Shown here piece by piece: positions 30,142 through 38,720 of a DNA stretch of 64,000 bases. The notes beneath the pieces are model-generated. The model was given only the letters and a program-made list of their open reading frames with translations, did not search any database and was not told where the DNA came from. Positions within the stretch are counted from its first letter, which is position 1; each line of letters opens with the position of its first letter. The stretch is from positions 124,001-188,000 of the forward strand of contig JABCZF010000002.1 in assembly GCA_013289825.1 (NCBI GenBank), given 5' to 3'. This DNA comes from Acidobacteriota bacterium. Its GTDB lineage: Bacteria; Acidobacteriota; Terriglobia; Acidiferrales; UBA7541. The translations under genes were made by a program, and so were the position numbers.

Positions 30142-30579
30142 ATGGTACTGCTAGCGAAAATCGCTCTGGGTTTTGGGGCCACCGTGGTACTGGCGGGGGC
30201 TTATACCTTTCGCGAAGGTCTGCTCCGTGTCGATGTCGACGAAACCCGCGGCAGAGAACAGCATGTGCATGTCTGGCTGCCTGCAGCAGTGATTCCCATA
30301 GCCATGCACTTCGTTCCCCGGAGACAGATGCTCCGAGCCGGAGAACAATCAGCAAAGTTCATGCCGCTGGTGCGCGCGGTGGCCAAGGAACTGCAAAAAT
30401 ATCCCGAAGCTGATCTCGTGGAGGTGCGCGACGGGCTGCAATACGTTCACGTCCGCACGCACAACGGCAATTTGCTGATTGATGCCGAGGAGCCAGGTCA
30501 AACGGTGCATGTATCCTGCCCGCTGGCCACCATTGACGATGTTTCCAGGGAACTGGCCGCCCTCGCTCCCGCATCCTGA
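30142..30579 (+). CDS. Protein of unknown function, second of a paralogous pair
   Basis: A 145-residue protein with an N-terminal hydrophobic segment (LAKIALGFGATVVLAGAYTF) acting as signal anchor, preceded by GAAAGGA. The rest follows the same motif order as the preceding gene: HVHVWLPAAVIPIAMHFVP, then a charged helix, DLVEVRDGLQYVHVRTHNGN, and VHVSCPLATIDDVSRELAAL. This mirrors VRVNVPLELAEKVLPAI, FVTVQSNDADVSVTKKDGQ and VEVKVPMKVVEALL of its neighbour. A duplicated gene pair is therefore likely, one copy exported and one membrane-anchored. Function unknown. It ends 20 bases from the convergent permease gene. Confidence 0.75.
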   Translation: MVLLAKIALGFGATVVLAGAYTFREGLLRVDVDETRGREQHVHVWLPAAVIPIAMHFVPRRQMLRAGEQSAKFMPLVRAVAKELQKYPEADLVEVRDGLQYVHVRTHNGNLLIDAEEPGQTVHVSCPLATIDDVSRELAALAPAS

Positions 30580-30599
30580 GTTGTCTTGGGAAGGACAGT

Positions 30600-31718
30600 T
30601 TATTCGTAGGCCAGCGCCACAACCGGATCGTAACTTGCTGCGCGCAGAGCCGGATACATAGCACCGATGGCCGCGCCAGCTAGAGCCAGCAAAGCCGCGG
30701 AAAGAACCCATCGCGGCGTGATCAAAATCATCAGACTTGGGTTGGTCTCCTTCAGCACGGCTTGAAACGCAAACGTCAGGACAATTCCTAGAGCGCATCC
30801 CAAAATCGTGAGGAGCAGGGTTTCTCCGAGAAGCATGCGCATAATTCCCATCCTGGACAGACCCAAGGCTTTGAGAATTCCGATCTCGCGCGTTCGTTCC
30901 ATGACCATGGTGTGCATATTGAGAAGCACGACGAGAAAGCTAATGACAATGCCGAGGCCCACCATGGTGCGCGTAAACGGTCGCAATTGAGGAAGATTGG
31001 AAGAGCTCATCAGGGTCACGTATTCGCTCATGGAGCGCACGCGGTCCTGAGGGGTGAGATTAACAATCTGCGCGCGAGTGCCTTCGGTGTCGCCTTTACT
31101 GCGAACGTAAAACATGGAGACGCGTTTCTCTGCGCCGGCGATGCCCTGCGCGGTTTTCAAGGGGATAAAATAGCGGGCGCCTTTGCCGTGCGCGACGATT
31201 CCGCAGATGGTAAACGAATGATTCAAAAGGGTGATCTGTTGTCCCAACTTCAGGTGCTTGGTTTGCGCGATGATGTCATCGGCGAGGGCTTCATCGGAGG
31301 ATTCAAACGGACGTCCCGAGCGGAATAAAAATCCGCGACTGAGGGCATTGAAGCGTTTGTAGTCGATGCCATAGACAAGAGTCAAGTTCTTTGGTTCTGC
31401 GAGGATAAGCGTGGGAGCAACTTCATCAACGCCGGGCAGGGCGGCGATTTTATCGGCGAGAGATTCCTGCATGACGGCGCTGGAGAAGGCAAAGAAGATA
31501 GAAGAGTTGGGAGGCTGCACGAGAATATCGGCGCCGACACCCTCCACGCGCTTTCCCCACTCGGAAATAATTCCCGAAGTGAAACCGACAATCAGCAGAA
31601 CCAAAATGACCTGGATGGCGATAGCGATCACGCTGAGAAAGCTGCGCAGCCGGCGGGAGACGATATTGCCCCACAGCATTTGCAATAGCGAGAAAGTTCC
31701 GTCAAATGTTTCATTCAT
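30600..31718 (-). CDS. ABC transporter permease (MacB/FtsX/DevC type)
   Basis: Inner-membrane permease of 372 residues with the MacB topology: one N-terminal helix (SFLSVIAIAIQVILVLLIVG), a large periplasmic MacB_PCD-like domain, and three C-terminal helices (MVGLGIVISFLVVLLNMHTM, TLLLTILGCALGIVLTFAF, AALLALAGAAIGAMYPA). The cytoplasmic coupling segment reads RTREIGILKALGLSR, which is diagnostic for FtsX-domain permeases. No ATPase gene lies next to it. The ATPase at 75-773 is of the right type, but 30 kb away; pairing them would be speculation. Confidence 0.88.
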   Translation of the reverse strand: MNETFDGTFSLLQMLWGNIVSRRLRSFLSVIAIAIQVILVLLIVGFTSGIISEWGKRVEGVGADILVQPPNSSIFFAFSSAVMQESLADKIAALPGVDEVAPTLILAEPKNLTLVYGIDYKRFNALSRGFLFRSGRPFESSDEALADDIIAQTKHLKLGQQITLLNHSFTICGIVAHGKGARYFIPLKTAQGIAGAEKRVSMFYVRSKGDTEGTRAQIVNLTPQDRVRSMSEYVTLMSSSNLPQLRPFTRTMVGLGIVISFLVVLLNMHTMVMERTREIGILKALGLSRMGIMRMLLGETLLLTILGCALGIVLTFAFQAVLKETNPSLMILITPRWVLSAALLALAGAAIGAMYPALRAASYDPVVALAYE

Positions 31719-32081
31719 CAGGAGATCCGATGAGCCACTGTAACATCGCGGAACGGACCGGTCAAAATCAGGGAAGTTGCATAGGGCAATCGTTGTGCCG
31801 AACTCGACGGAAAATATTTCTGCAAGATTAAGTTTTCAACACAAGTGTTGATAAGTGTGTGGAAAATCGTGTCGCACTATCAGCTAACTTCACTTGCTGC
31901 AACGTACTGCCCGGTTTGCACAATTCTGGTGCACTTGATTTTTCCGACGGCCAGCGTCTAGCGCGACCCTCGGGCGAGCACGATGCGCAAAGCATGTAAA
32001 ATCAGATCGCTGCGAGCATGGATCGCGGAAAATTTTGCGGCGGACGAGTGTTTAGTCGCAATTTTTATTCTTCGAAGCAAA
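31719..32081. other. 363-base AT-richer intergenic region
   Basis: No gene is seen. It lies upstream of the permease and downstream of the small secreted protein, both on the minus strand. It contains the DnaA-box-like cluster at 31833-31866, which is listed separately, and several A/T runs. Confidence 0.5.
31833..31866. promoter_or_regulatory. Cluster of DnaA-box-like 9-mers with nested dyads
   Basis: Within 34 bases: TTTTCAACA on the plus strand (31833-31841), TTATCAACA on the minus strand (31846-31854) and TTTTCCACA on the minus strand (31858-31866). The last fits the broad DnaA-box consensus TTWTNCACA exactly; the others differ by one base. The same bases form the dyad TCAACAC-AA-GTGTTGA (31836-31851). 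It may be a DnaA-binding site, or simply an operator for the permease gene; the sequence alone does not decide. Confidence 0.4.
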
Positions 32082-32498
32082 TCAATACCACTTCGGCGGT
32101 CTCTCGAGGCGCACTTTGATGACTTGGTGAGGATCAGTGATGTCGTACCAGCGTCCGTAGGTCTTCCAACCTTCCGCAATAATCTGAATGAGCGCGCGTC
32201 CGAGAGGAGCTTCAGCGACATGAGCCACGCCTTCGCGGTTGGTTTTGACGTTGAGTTCGAGTTTTTTATCCTTCCTGATGACATGCTCCTCGACGTATTT
32301 GACATAGACGCTTGCGTTTTCAACGGGAACAGCCTTTTCGCCGCCGGTGACTTCTATCCTTAACCGGTTTGGCTCCGTAGATTGCGCCGGCGCTTTCGGC
32401 AGAGGTGCAGGCGAATCCTGGGCGGCGACGATGGAGGCCGCGGCTGCACATAGAAGCGTGAAGAAAAGAGACAGCACATTGGGCCGAGAGAATTCCAT
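32082..32498 (-). CDS. Small secreted protein with carboxypeptidase-regulatory-like fold
   Basis: A 138-residue protein with a clear signal peptide (LSLFFTLLCAAAASIVAAQD). The mature part is RLRIEVTGGEKAVPVENASV, then KLELNVKTNREGVAHVAEAP and ALIQIIAEGWKTYGRWYDIT. This is the plan of an Ig-like carboxypeptidase-regulatory or transthyretin-like domain (value, linker, NxxG turn, final strands). Such domains are frequent in secreted acidobacterial proteins. Function unknown. No ribosome-binding site is obvious, and the start is set by the signal peptide. Confidence 0.75.
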   Translation of the reverse strand: MEFSRPNVLSLFFTLLCAAAASIVAAQDSPAPLPKAPAQSTEPNRLRIEVTGGEKAVPVENASVYVKYVEEHVIRKDKKLELNVKTNREGVAHVAEAPLGRALIQIIAEGWKTYGRWYDITDPHQVIKVRLERPPKWY

Positions 32499-32831
32499 GT
32501 TCCGGTGGACTCCATCCTCCGAAATACGCTATGCGTCAAGTTACTCCGCTCCGGACTAAGATGCAAATGCGAGTCGGGATGCTGCTTGGCGTAGCGCCGC
32601 CGGAGACGGACCGATGTACTCCAGGCTACAAGTCCATGCCGCGGATTTGACTCGCTGGATTTGCTCCTGTAACTTCGGAAGAATCTGCCATCGAGGAGCT
32701 CCAAGCCGCAAGCGCAGCGCGGGGCCCCTAGTCCCGTAACTTCCATAGTTGAGGGGAACTGCAGCGGAAATCGAACGCTGCCAGAGGCTAGGAGTACGGG
32801 AAAAGAGTTCGCCAAATAAGAGGAGATCACC
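32499..32831. other. 333-base divergent intergenic region
   Basis: Upstream of both the small secreted protein and the transsulfuration gene. I searched for a SAM riboswitch because a sulfur-amino-acid gene follows, and found none of the conserved SAM-I or SAM-II core. An AAGAGGAG ribosome-binding site ends the region. No gene is seen. Confidence 0.5.
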
Positions 32832-33971
32832 ATGGGATTTGCCACGAACGCCATTCACGTCGGGCAGGAGCCAGATCCCGCCACGGGAGCGATCGTTGCG
32901 CCGATCTATCAGACCTCCACGTACGTATACGAGGAGTTGGGCAAGAATAAGGGCTACGACTACGCGCGGACGAACCATCCGAACCGCAAGGCACTGGAAA
33001 GAACCGTCGCAAAACTGGAGGGCGGGCACAGCGCATACGTTTTCACCTCGGGAATGGCGGCCATCGACGCGGTGTTTCGGCTTTATCGGCCCGGCGACCA
33101 CGTGGTGCTGTCGGAAGCGGTGTATGGGGGCGTGTACCGGCTGTCGACGCAGCTTTTAGTGCACTTTGGGCTGGAATTCAGTTTTGTCGATACCTCTATT
33201 CCGGCCTGTGTGCTGGCGGCGCTGCGGCCGAATACCAAACTCATTTACATCGAGACGCCGACCAATCCGACGATGCGCGTCACCGATATCGGCGCCATCG
33301 CGAAATTGGCGAATGAACGCAACGTCACGCTGGCGGTCGACAATACTTTTCTGAGTCCTTATTTGCAGCGGCCCATCGAGCTGGGCGCGCAGATCGTCGT
33401 GCACTCGATGACCAAGTATCTGAACGGGCACAGCGATTCGACGGGCGGTGCGGTGGTGCTGACGCGGCCAGCGGATGCGGAGAAAATTTATTTTATTCAG
33501 AGGTCGGCGGGTGCGGGGCTGGCGCCGATGGATTGCTTTCTGATTTCGCGGGGGTTGAAAACCCTGGCTATTCGCATGCTGCAACACAACGCCAACGGAA
33601 TCACCGTGGCGCGGCATTTGGACGCGCATCCCAAGGTTCGCAAAACGCATTACCCGGGGTTGCCGACGCATCCACAGCATGAGATTGCACGGCGGCAGCA
33701 GAAAGGGCCGGGGGCGATGATCGCCATTGATTTGGGTTCGCTCGAGGCCGCGCGGCGATTTTTGAATCAGTTGAAACTCTGTTCGCTGGCGGAGAGTTTG
33801 GGTGGGGTGGAAACGCTCATTTCCTTGCCGGCGCTGATGACCCACGCTTCGATGCCCAAGGAAGTGCAAGAGCGGATTGGGATAACCGAAGGGTTGGTTA
33901 GGATTTCGGTGGGGATCGAAGATGTGGAAGATATTATGGCGGACTTGGATCAGGCTTTGTTGTACGTGTAG
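32832..33971 (+). CDS. PLP-dependent transsulfuration enzyme (cystathionine gamma-synthase/lyase family)
   Basis: Cys/Met-metabolism PLP enzyme of 379 residues. Family motifs: FATNAIHVGQEPDPATGAIV, PIYQTSTYVY, YARTNHPNRKALE, SGMAAIDAV, and the PLP lysine in VHSMTKYLNGHSDSTGGAVV followed by GLAPMDCFLISRGLKTL. The family includes cystathionine gamma-synthase, cystathionine gamma-lyase and homocysteine synthases, and motif reading cannot separate them. SLGGVETLISLPALMTHASM is shared by synthase and lyase. AAGAGGAG lies before the ATG. It appears to be transcribed alone, with no met or cys genes alongside. Confidence 0.9.
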   Translation: MGFATNAIHVGQEPDPATGAIVAPIYQTSTYVYEELGKNKGYDYARTNHPNRKALERTVAKLEGGHSAYVFTSGMAAIDAVFRLYRPGDHVVLSEAVYGGVYRLSTQLLVHFGLEFSFVDTSIPACVLAALRPNTKLIYIETPTNPTMRVTDIGAIAKLANERNVTLAVDNTFLSPYLQRPIELGAQIVVHSMTKYLNGHSDSTGGAVVLTRPADAEKIYFIQRSAGAGLAPMDCFLISRGLKTLAIRMLQHNANGITVARHLDAHPKVRKTHYPGLPTHPQHEIARRQQKGPGAMIAIDLGSLEAARRFLNQLKLCSLAESLGGVETLISLPALMTHASMPKEVQERIGITEGLVRISVGIEDVEDIMADLDQALLYV

Positions 33972-34196
33972 CGGCTCAGCGGCACGGCGTGCTGGGCCCC
34001 GACGGCAGGCTTCTGGTAGCTCGGTTCTAAGGACCGTCACGTTGCGCTTCGAAAAAGAGTCGGCGACGAGACTTGCCAGACCGTGGTTCGGGCGCCCTCC
34101 GAGATCCCCCAGAGGCACGCTCGCCGTGATCCTCAAGCAGTCCGGACTGGCACGCGCCGAATTTCTTGGGCCTTGGTCGCGGCACCCTTCTCCGGG

Positions 34197-34523
34197 CTAG
34201 GTATTCTCGTCGAGCCAATCAAGGTAGGCTTCAGAAGCGGCGACGATGGATAGAGCGATGAATTCGGGGACCTCATAGCTGTGCAGGCGTTTCACTTCCC
34301 TTTCAAGGCCACCTAGCTTTCTTGCCGTGGTCTTGATCAGCAGCAAGAGCTCGCGGGCTCTTGCGATTTTGCCCTTCCAACGATAGTGGGATTCGATGGG
34401 GCTGCGGAGAATATTGACGCAGGCAGCCAGGCGTTTTTCGACAACGCTACGGGCGATGAGTTTTGCCTGGATGGGACTAGCGCAGGTGACTAGGACGAGT
34501 CGATAGTTATCGCTGGGCTTCAT
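34197..34523 (-). CDS. cutA: CutA1-type divalent-cation tolerance protein
   Basis: A 108-residue trimeric, PII-like protein: LVLVTCASPIQAKLIARSVV, then EKRLAACVNIL, ESHYRWKGKI, ARELLLLIKTT and LHSYEVPEFIALSIVAAS. These match CutA1 end to end. The family is linked to copper/divalent-cation tolerance, but its biochemical role is unsettled. ATG at 34523 follows GGAGAG; the frame extends far upstream only because it overlaps the phosphomutase gene on the other strand. The two start codons are divergent, 67 bases apart, and may share a promoter region. Confidence 0.93.
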   Translation of the reverse strand: MKPSDNYRLVLVTCASPIQAKLIARSVVEKRLAACVNILRSPIESHYRWKGKIARARELLLLIKTTARKLGGLEREVKRLHSYEVPEFIALSIVAASEAYLDWLDENT

Positions 34524-34590
34524 GCAGTTCTCTCCGGAAATACTTTTCTGTGCTTTCGTCTTCGGGAAACAGGGAATAGAATACGACGGT

Positions 34591-36036
34591 ATGAGCGCTT
34601 CTCCCATGATGAACGCAAGTCCCATCAAGTTCGGCACGTCCGGATGGCGCGGGTTGATTGCCGACGATTTTACGTTCGCAAACGTGCGGCTGGCGGTGAC
34701 GGCCATCGCCGAGCATGTGAATAGCAAGACCAAGAACGCCACGATTCTGGTTGCTTACGATACGCGATTTTACTCGGAGGAGTTTTCGCAGCTGGCGGTC
34801 GCGATTTTGCAGGAACACAAGATTCGAACACTGCTTTGCGAAACGTTTACGCCAACCCCGGCGGTTGCTTTTGAAATTCAGCGGTCGAAGCTTGATGGCG
34901 CGATCAACTTTACGGCCAGCCATAATCCTGCGCAATATCATGGGTTGAAATTTTCTTCCGCGGATGCCGGGCCGGCGCTGCCGGAAGTGACGAAAGATAT
35001 TGAGGCCCGCGTAGCGAGAATTATCGCTAAAGAGGGCGCGTATCCTACGTCACCGGCTGTTCCATCGGGCGGGGTGACGACCGAGAAGGTCAATCTTCGC
35101 GAGCCTTATTTGAAGCGCCTGGAAGAATTGGTGCGGTTTGATGCGCTGCGCAACGCGAAAGTCTCCTTTGTGACGGACGCGCTGCACGGTTGCGGGGCGG
35201 GATACTTGGATCGGGCGCTGGCCGAACACGGCGTTGGGGTGGAAGCCCTGCGGACGAATCGCGATTGTTTGTTTGATGGGACGGGTCCGGACGTTAGCGA
35301 AGAAAATCTTGCGCCGCTCGGTAAGGCCGTAGTGGATTCGGGGGCGGCGGCGGGGTTGGCGACCGATGGCGATGCGGACCGCTTTGGAATGATCGATCGC
35401 GACGGGACTTGGATTCAGCCGAATCATATTCTGGCGCTGGTCTACGACTACCTGGTGGAGACGCGCGGATGGAAGATGGCGGCGGCGCGCAGCGTGGCGA
35501 CGTCGCAGTTCATTGACGCGGCGGCGAAGGCCCATGGGCAGAAAACGTATCAGACGCCGGTGGGCTTCAAATACATCGGCCAACTGATTCGCGAGGACAA
35601 GATTGCCCTGGGCGGAGAAGAGAGCGCCGGGCTAACGGTTCGCGGCCATGTTCCGGAGAAGGATGGAATCCTGGCGTGTCTTTTGGTTGCCGAGATGATT
35701 GCGGCGCGCGGGACTTCGCTGGGCGAGCAGATCCGGCAGCTGTTTAAGAAAGTGGGAAGAGAGTTCTGGCCGGTGCGTGAGAATCTGCACTTGAGCGACG
35801 AACAAAAGGCGAAGACCGTGAAGAAGGTGGCGGTGGACGCTCGGACACTTCTTGGAAGGAAAGTTGTATCGATGGACCGGACGGACGGTGCAAAATTCAG
35901 TTTTGAGGACGGCTCGTGGATGCTTTTGCGGCTGTCCGGGACGGAGCCGCTTTTGCGCTTGTATGTGGAGGCCAATAGCGCGGCTGCTTCAGCGAAGCTG
36001 ACTGGCGAGGCTAGGAAGTGGGTATTGGAAAGTTGA
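34591..36036 (+). CDS. Phosphoglucomutase/phosphomannomutase family protein
   Basis: Alpha-D-phosphohexomutase of about 481 residues with all four family motifs: FGTSGWRG near the N terminus, the phosphoserine loop FTASHNPAQYHG, the Mg-binding DGDADRFGMID and the sugar-binding GGEESAGL, plus a C-terminal phosphate-binding LRLSGTEPLLRLYVE. It interconverts hexose 1- and 6-phosphates; Glc versus Man versus GlcN cannot be decided, although the GGEESAG loop points to Glc/Man and not GlmM. ATG at 34591 is chosen, with an alternative pair of ATGs at 34606/34609. The FtsB-like gene overlaps its 3' end. Confidence 0.92.
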   Translation: MSASPMMNASPIKFGTSGWRGLIADDFTFANVRLAVTAIAEHVNSKTKNATILVAYDTRFYSEEFSQLAVAILQEHKIRTLLCETFTPTPAVAFEIQRSKLDGAINFTASHNPAQYHGLKFSSADAGPALPEVTKDIEARVARIIAKEGAYPTSPAVPSGGVTTEKVNLREPYLKRLEELVRFDALRNAKVSFVTDALHGCGAGYLDRALAEHGVGVEALRTNRDCLFDGTGPDVSEENLAPLGKAVVDSGAAAGLATDGDADRFGMIDRDGTWIQPNHILALVYDYLVETRGWKMAAARSVATSQFIDAAAKAHGQKTYQTPVGFKYIGQLIREDKIALGGEESAGLTVRGHVPEKDGILACLLVAEMIAARGTSLGEQIRQLFKKVGREFWPVRENLHLSDEQKAKTVKKVAVDARTLLGRKVVSMDRTDGAKFSFEDGSWMLLRLSGTEPLLRLYVEANSAAASAKLTGEARKWVLES

Positions 36037-36392
36037 AGAAGAAACGGGAGAACGTGCCGGCCGAAGAGAAGATGCGGTCGCTCGTGCGGCAGTACGGGCG
36101 CGGGCTTTTGGGTTTGCTGGTGTTGGTGATGATTGTGCATGATGTTTTTGGAACGCATGGGTTCCTGGCGATGCGCCGGACGCAGGTCGAGATCAGGAAA
36201 GTGAAGGCCAATCTCGAGGCGTTGAGTAAAGAAAATGCGGCGCTGGCGCAGGAAGTGAAGGATCTCAATAGCGATCCGCGATTGATCGAGAAAATTGCGC
36301 GGGACGATCTGGGTCTGGCGCGGCCGGGCGAGATCATCATCAGGATTCCGCAGGGGCAGACGTTCGAGCAGAGTCCTGTTCTAAAACGCTAG
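36018..36392 (+). CDS. FtsB/DivIC-family septum formation initiator
   Basis: A 124-residue bitopic membrane protein: short basic cytoplasmic end, one transmembrane helix (LLGLLVLVMIVHDVFG), a coiled coil (VEIRKVKANLEALSKENAAL, EVKDLNSDPRLIEKIARDDL) and GLARPGEIIIRIPQ. The pattern DPRLIEKIARDDLGLARPGE is typical of FtsB/DivIC, which links FtsL and FtsQ at the division site. The start is GTG at 36018, inside the last codons of the phosphomutase gene; TTG at 36033 is possible. Coupling to a sugar phosphomutase makes sense if the latter feeds envelope precursors (inference). Confidence 0.85.
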   Translation: MGIGKLKKKRENVPAEEKMRSLVRQYGRGLLGLLVLVMIVHDVFGTHGFLAMRRTQVEIRKVKANLEALSKENAALAQEVKDLNSDPRLIEKIARDDLGLARPGEIIIRIPQGQTFEQSPVLKR

Positions 36393-36458
36393 GCCCTGGT
36401 TTGGTTCCGTCTTAATTCCCTGCTGGCTTAATTCCCTGCTTCATTCCTTACGGAAAAT

Positions 36459-37604
36459 TTATTTTAACTCTGGCGAGAGCCTAGCCGCCGGCCTTGGCGC
36501 TTTCGCTTGGCGATTCTTCCAGTTTGTGCGCACCAGCGAAAGCAGCAGCATGGCTAGAAAGATGATCGCGAGACCGGCACTGGCTGCGCGGACAGTCGAT
36601 TGGTGCTTGGGGAGGATGGAGAGCCGCCCGTAGACAAATTCGATGTGGACCCAGTAGACCAGGAGGGAAGTCTTGCCTAATTGGATGATAGGGCTGAAAC
36701 CCAATTGGGCTAGGCCCCAGCGGCACCAGGCGTAAACACAAAATAAAACAATTAGGAGGATGCCACAGCGCATCAGGAAAAAGTTGGGGCTGGTGTGCCA
36801 ATAGTCGTAGCTGGAATAGAGCTCGATGGGGGAGGCGTCCAGCTTAAGGGAAAGAAAACAGGCCAGTATGCCAGTCCCACCTAGGACCACAAAGATCAGG
36901 CCCTCGTAGCATTTGGCGATGTTTGTAAAGAGGAAGAAGCCGACGGCCAGACCTACAAATGCGAACGCCGACCAGGGGAAGACCGGGAAGAGCCAGGGTT
37001 GCGGATTGCCGAAGACGTGCACGCCATTGATGTAGGACTCCAGGGGCCAGGGAAGATGGCGGGGGCGATGGGTGGTCCACAGGAGCGGAGTGGCCAGGGC
37101 TACCGCAGTTGCGGCGAGAAGGCTGGCGAAGATTGCGCGTATTCGAGAGGTTCTCGCGGATTGTGGAAGTGCGGAGGCGCTCGTGGGGCGGCGATCGGCG
37201 CTGAGCCAGCAGAGGACGCCCATCAAGATCATGGAGAGGCCGAGAATGTTTAGGACATCGACGCGGAAGAGATCGGTCCATGGGGACCAGCGGTAGCCGA
37301 GCGCGTATTCCTGGATGCGGAAGAGCAAGCCCAGGGCGAAAATTTCCGCGCCACGGCGGATGGTTGTTTTGGCAATTTCGGCTGGAGTGGCGCCTTTCGC
37401 GCGGAGTCGTTCCGTTACCAGCGCCAAGGAGGTGCCGGAGAGAAAGATGAAGAGCGGGGCGGGGAGCGTGCCGAGGAGTTGTGACCAGACCAGGACGGCG
37501 GACTTGCGTGCTTCGGAGCTGAGCCAAGAGTCGTAACAGTGCGTTTGAAACATTAGCACACAAGCCAGGCCGCGCATCCAGTCGATGTAGGCGAGGCGTC
37601 TCAT
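36459..37604 (-). CDS. Membrane acyltransferase-like protein (DUF1624/HGSNAT or OpgC-like)
   Basis: A 381-residue integral membrane protein with about ten hydrophobic helices. It opens RRLAYIDWMRGLACVLMFQT, where the D-W-x-R-G-x-x motif and a His in MFQTHCYDSW are typical of the DUF1624/HGSNAT and acyltransferase-3 superfamily that move acyl groups across membranes onto sugars. Other landmarks are PLFIFLSGTSLAL, FRVDVLNILGLSMILMG and SLLVYWVHIEFVYGR near the C terminus. Substrate unknown. The first ATG is used and no longer frame is plausible. Confidence 0.82.
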   Translation of the reverse strand: MRRLAYIDWMRGLACVLMFQTHCYDSWLSSEARKSAVLVWSQLLGTLPAPLFIFLSGTSLALVTERLRAKGATPAEIAKTTIRRGAEIFALGLLFRIQEYALGYRWSPWTDLFRVDVLNILGLSMILMGVLCWLSADRRPTSASALPQSARTSRIRAIFASLLAATAVALATPLLWTTHRPRHLPWPLESYINGVHVFGNPQPWLFPVFPWSAFAFVGLAVGFFLFTNIAKCYEGLIFVVLGGTGILACFLSLKLDASPIELYSSYDYWHTSPNFFLMRCGILLIVLFCVYAWCRWGLAQLGFSPIIQLGKTSLLVYWVHIEFVYGRLSILPKHQSTVRAASAGLAIIFLAMLLLSLVRTNWKNRQAKAPRPAARLSPELK

Positions 37605-37736
37605 GATTCGCGCGGCGCGGGGTGAACGTTAGCTTCATAGCGGCGCGCGTTGTTTGGCTGAAGCCTCTGTGGTATTTGGGATGCCATGGGTGTGCGCTAC
37701 AATCTTCTCTTTCTTTTTGAATGTTGAGCAGCTAAT

Positions 37737-38720
37737 TTGCCAGCGACTCGCCAAATCGGTGTGCTACCCGTGCTCGGCTGGTGGGCCGGGCTGTGCCTTA
37801 CCGGAGCGCTGTACGCCGCCTGGCAAGGTTATGGCGGCCGCGACTTTGCGGCCACCTTGACGGTATTTGCGTTCTTCTTACTGGTGATGCTGCTTTTTGC
37901 TGCGCGCGGCGTTGCAGACGCGCTTCGGGCGCGCTTCGGTCCTGGCGGAGGCCTGGCATTGGGCGCCTCCGCGTTCCTTGCATACCTGATTTACGGGCTG
38001 GGGACAAATACTTTTACGCTCGCGCGGGCTGGGGCGGCGGGATGTTTTGTTTTTGTGCCGATGGCGCTGGCTACCTCGGCGGAGCGGAAACCGGGCGGAA
38101 CTTGGCAGGATTTCTTGACCCTTGCGGGCATTTGGGTGGCGGTAAAGTTTGGCCCCTCGCGGTGGCTGTGGCCCTATCCGAGCGGGCGGCTTGCTTATGT
38201 GTTCACCGTGCTGCTGGCTTTGCAGGCAGCGCTGGCTGTGTTCGTTATGCTGCGACGCGTGGATGGGATCGGGTATTCGATTGGCTGGGGACGGCATTGG
38301 GGATTCTTCGTTGTGGGCAGCTTTCTCGGGTTCGGCTGTATCGCTATTCCGCTGGGGACGGCCATGCATTTCCTGGCGTTCGCGCCGCAGTGGCATGCCT
38401 GGGGTTCTCTGCTGTTCACCTCGCTGGGGATTTTCTTTTTTACGGCTTGGCCGGAAGAGTTTCTATTTCGGGGCTTGCTGCAGAATATGCTGGCGCGGTC
38501 GTCGAAGAACGATTGGGCGGGGTGGTGGACGGCGTCAGTGGTGTTCGGATTTTCGCATATTAGCAACCTCGGATTTCCGAATTGGCGGTACGTCATCCTG
38601 GCATCGATCGCAGGGATTTTTTACGGGTGGACTTGGAAGCAGACGGGGTCGATATTTGCCTCAGCGATTGTGCATGCGCTGGTGGATGTGGCATGGCACT
38701 TCTTGTTCCGGACCGGATGA
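37737..38720 (+). CDS. CPBP-family intramembrane metalloprotease
   Basis: A 327-residue membrane protein with roughly eight helices. The CPBP (Abi, type II CAAX protease) motifs are all present: EEFLFRGLLQNML at about residue 240, FGFSHISNL with the second His, and the terminal IVHALVDVAWHF. Such proteases process prenylated or bacteriocin-like substrates in some bacteria, and most members have no known substrate. The start is TTG at 37737 with only a weak GAGCAG upstream; no ATG is available before the first helix. Its last 100 bases overlap the convergent zinc-ribbon gene. Confidence 0.85.
   Translation: MPATRQIGVLPVLGWWAGLCLTGALYAAWQGYGGRDFAATLTVFAFFLLVMLLFAARGVADALRARFGPGGGLALGASAFLAYLIYGLGTNTFTLARAGAAGCFVFVPMALATSAERKPGGTWQDFLTLAGIWVAVKFGPSRWLWPYPSGRLAYVFTVLLALQAALAVFVMLRRVDGIGYSIGWGRHWGFFVVGSFLGFGCIAIPLGTAMHFLAFAPQWHAWGSLLFTSLGIFFFTAWPEEFLFRGLLQNMLARSSKNDWAGWWTASVVFGFSHISNLGFPNWRYVILASIAGIFYGWTWKQTGSIFASAIVHALVDVAWHFLFRTG

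Noticed and set aside
32499-32831. SAM riboswitch expected upstream of the transsulfuration gene
   Set aside because: No SAM-I, SAM-II or SAM-IV-like core could be recognised.
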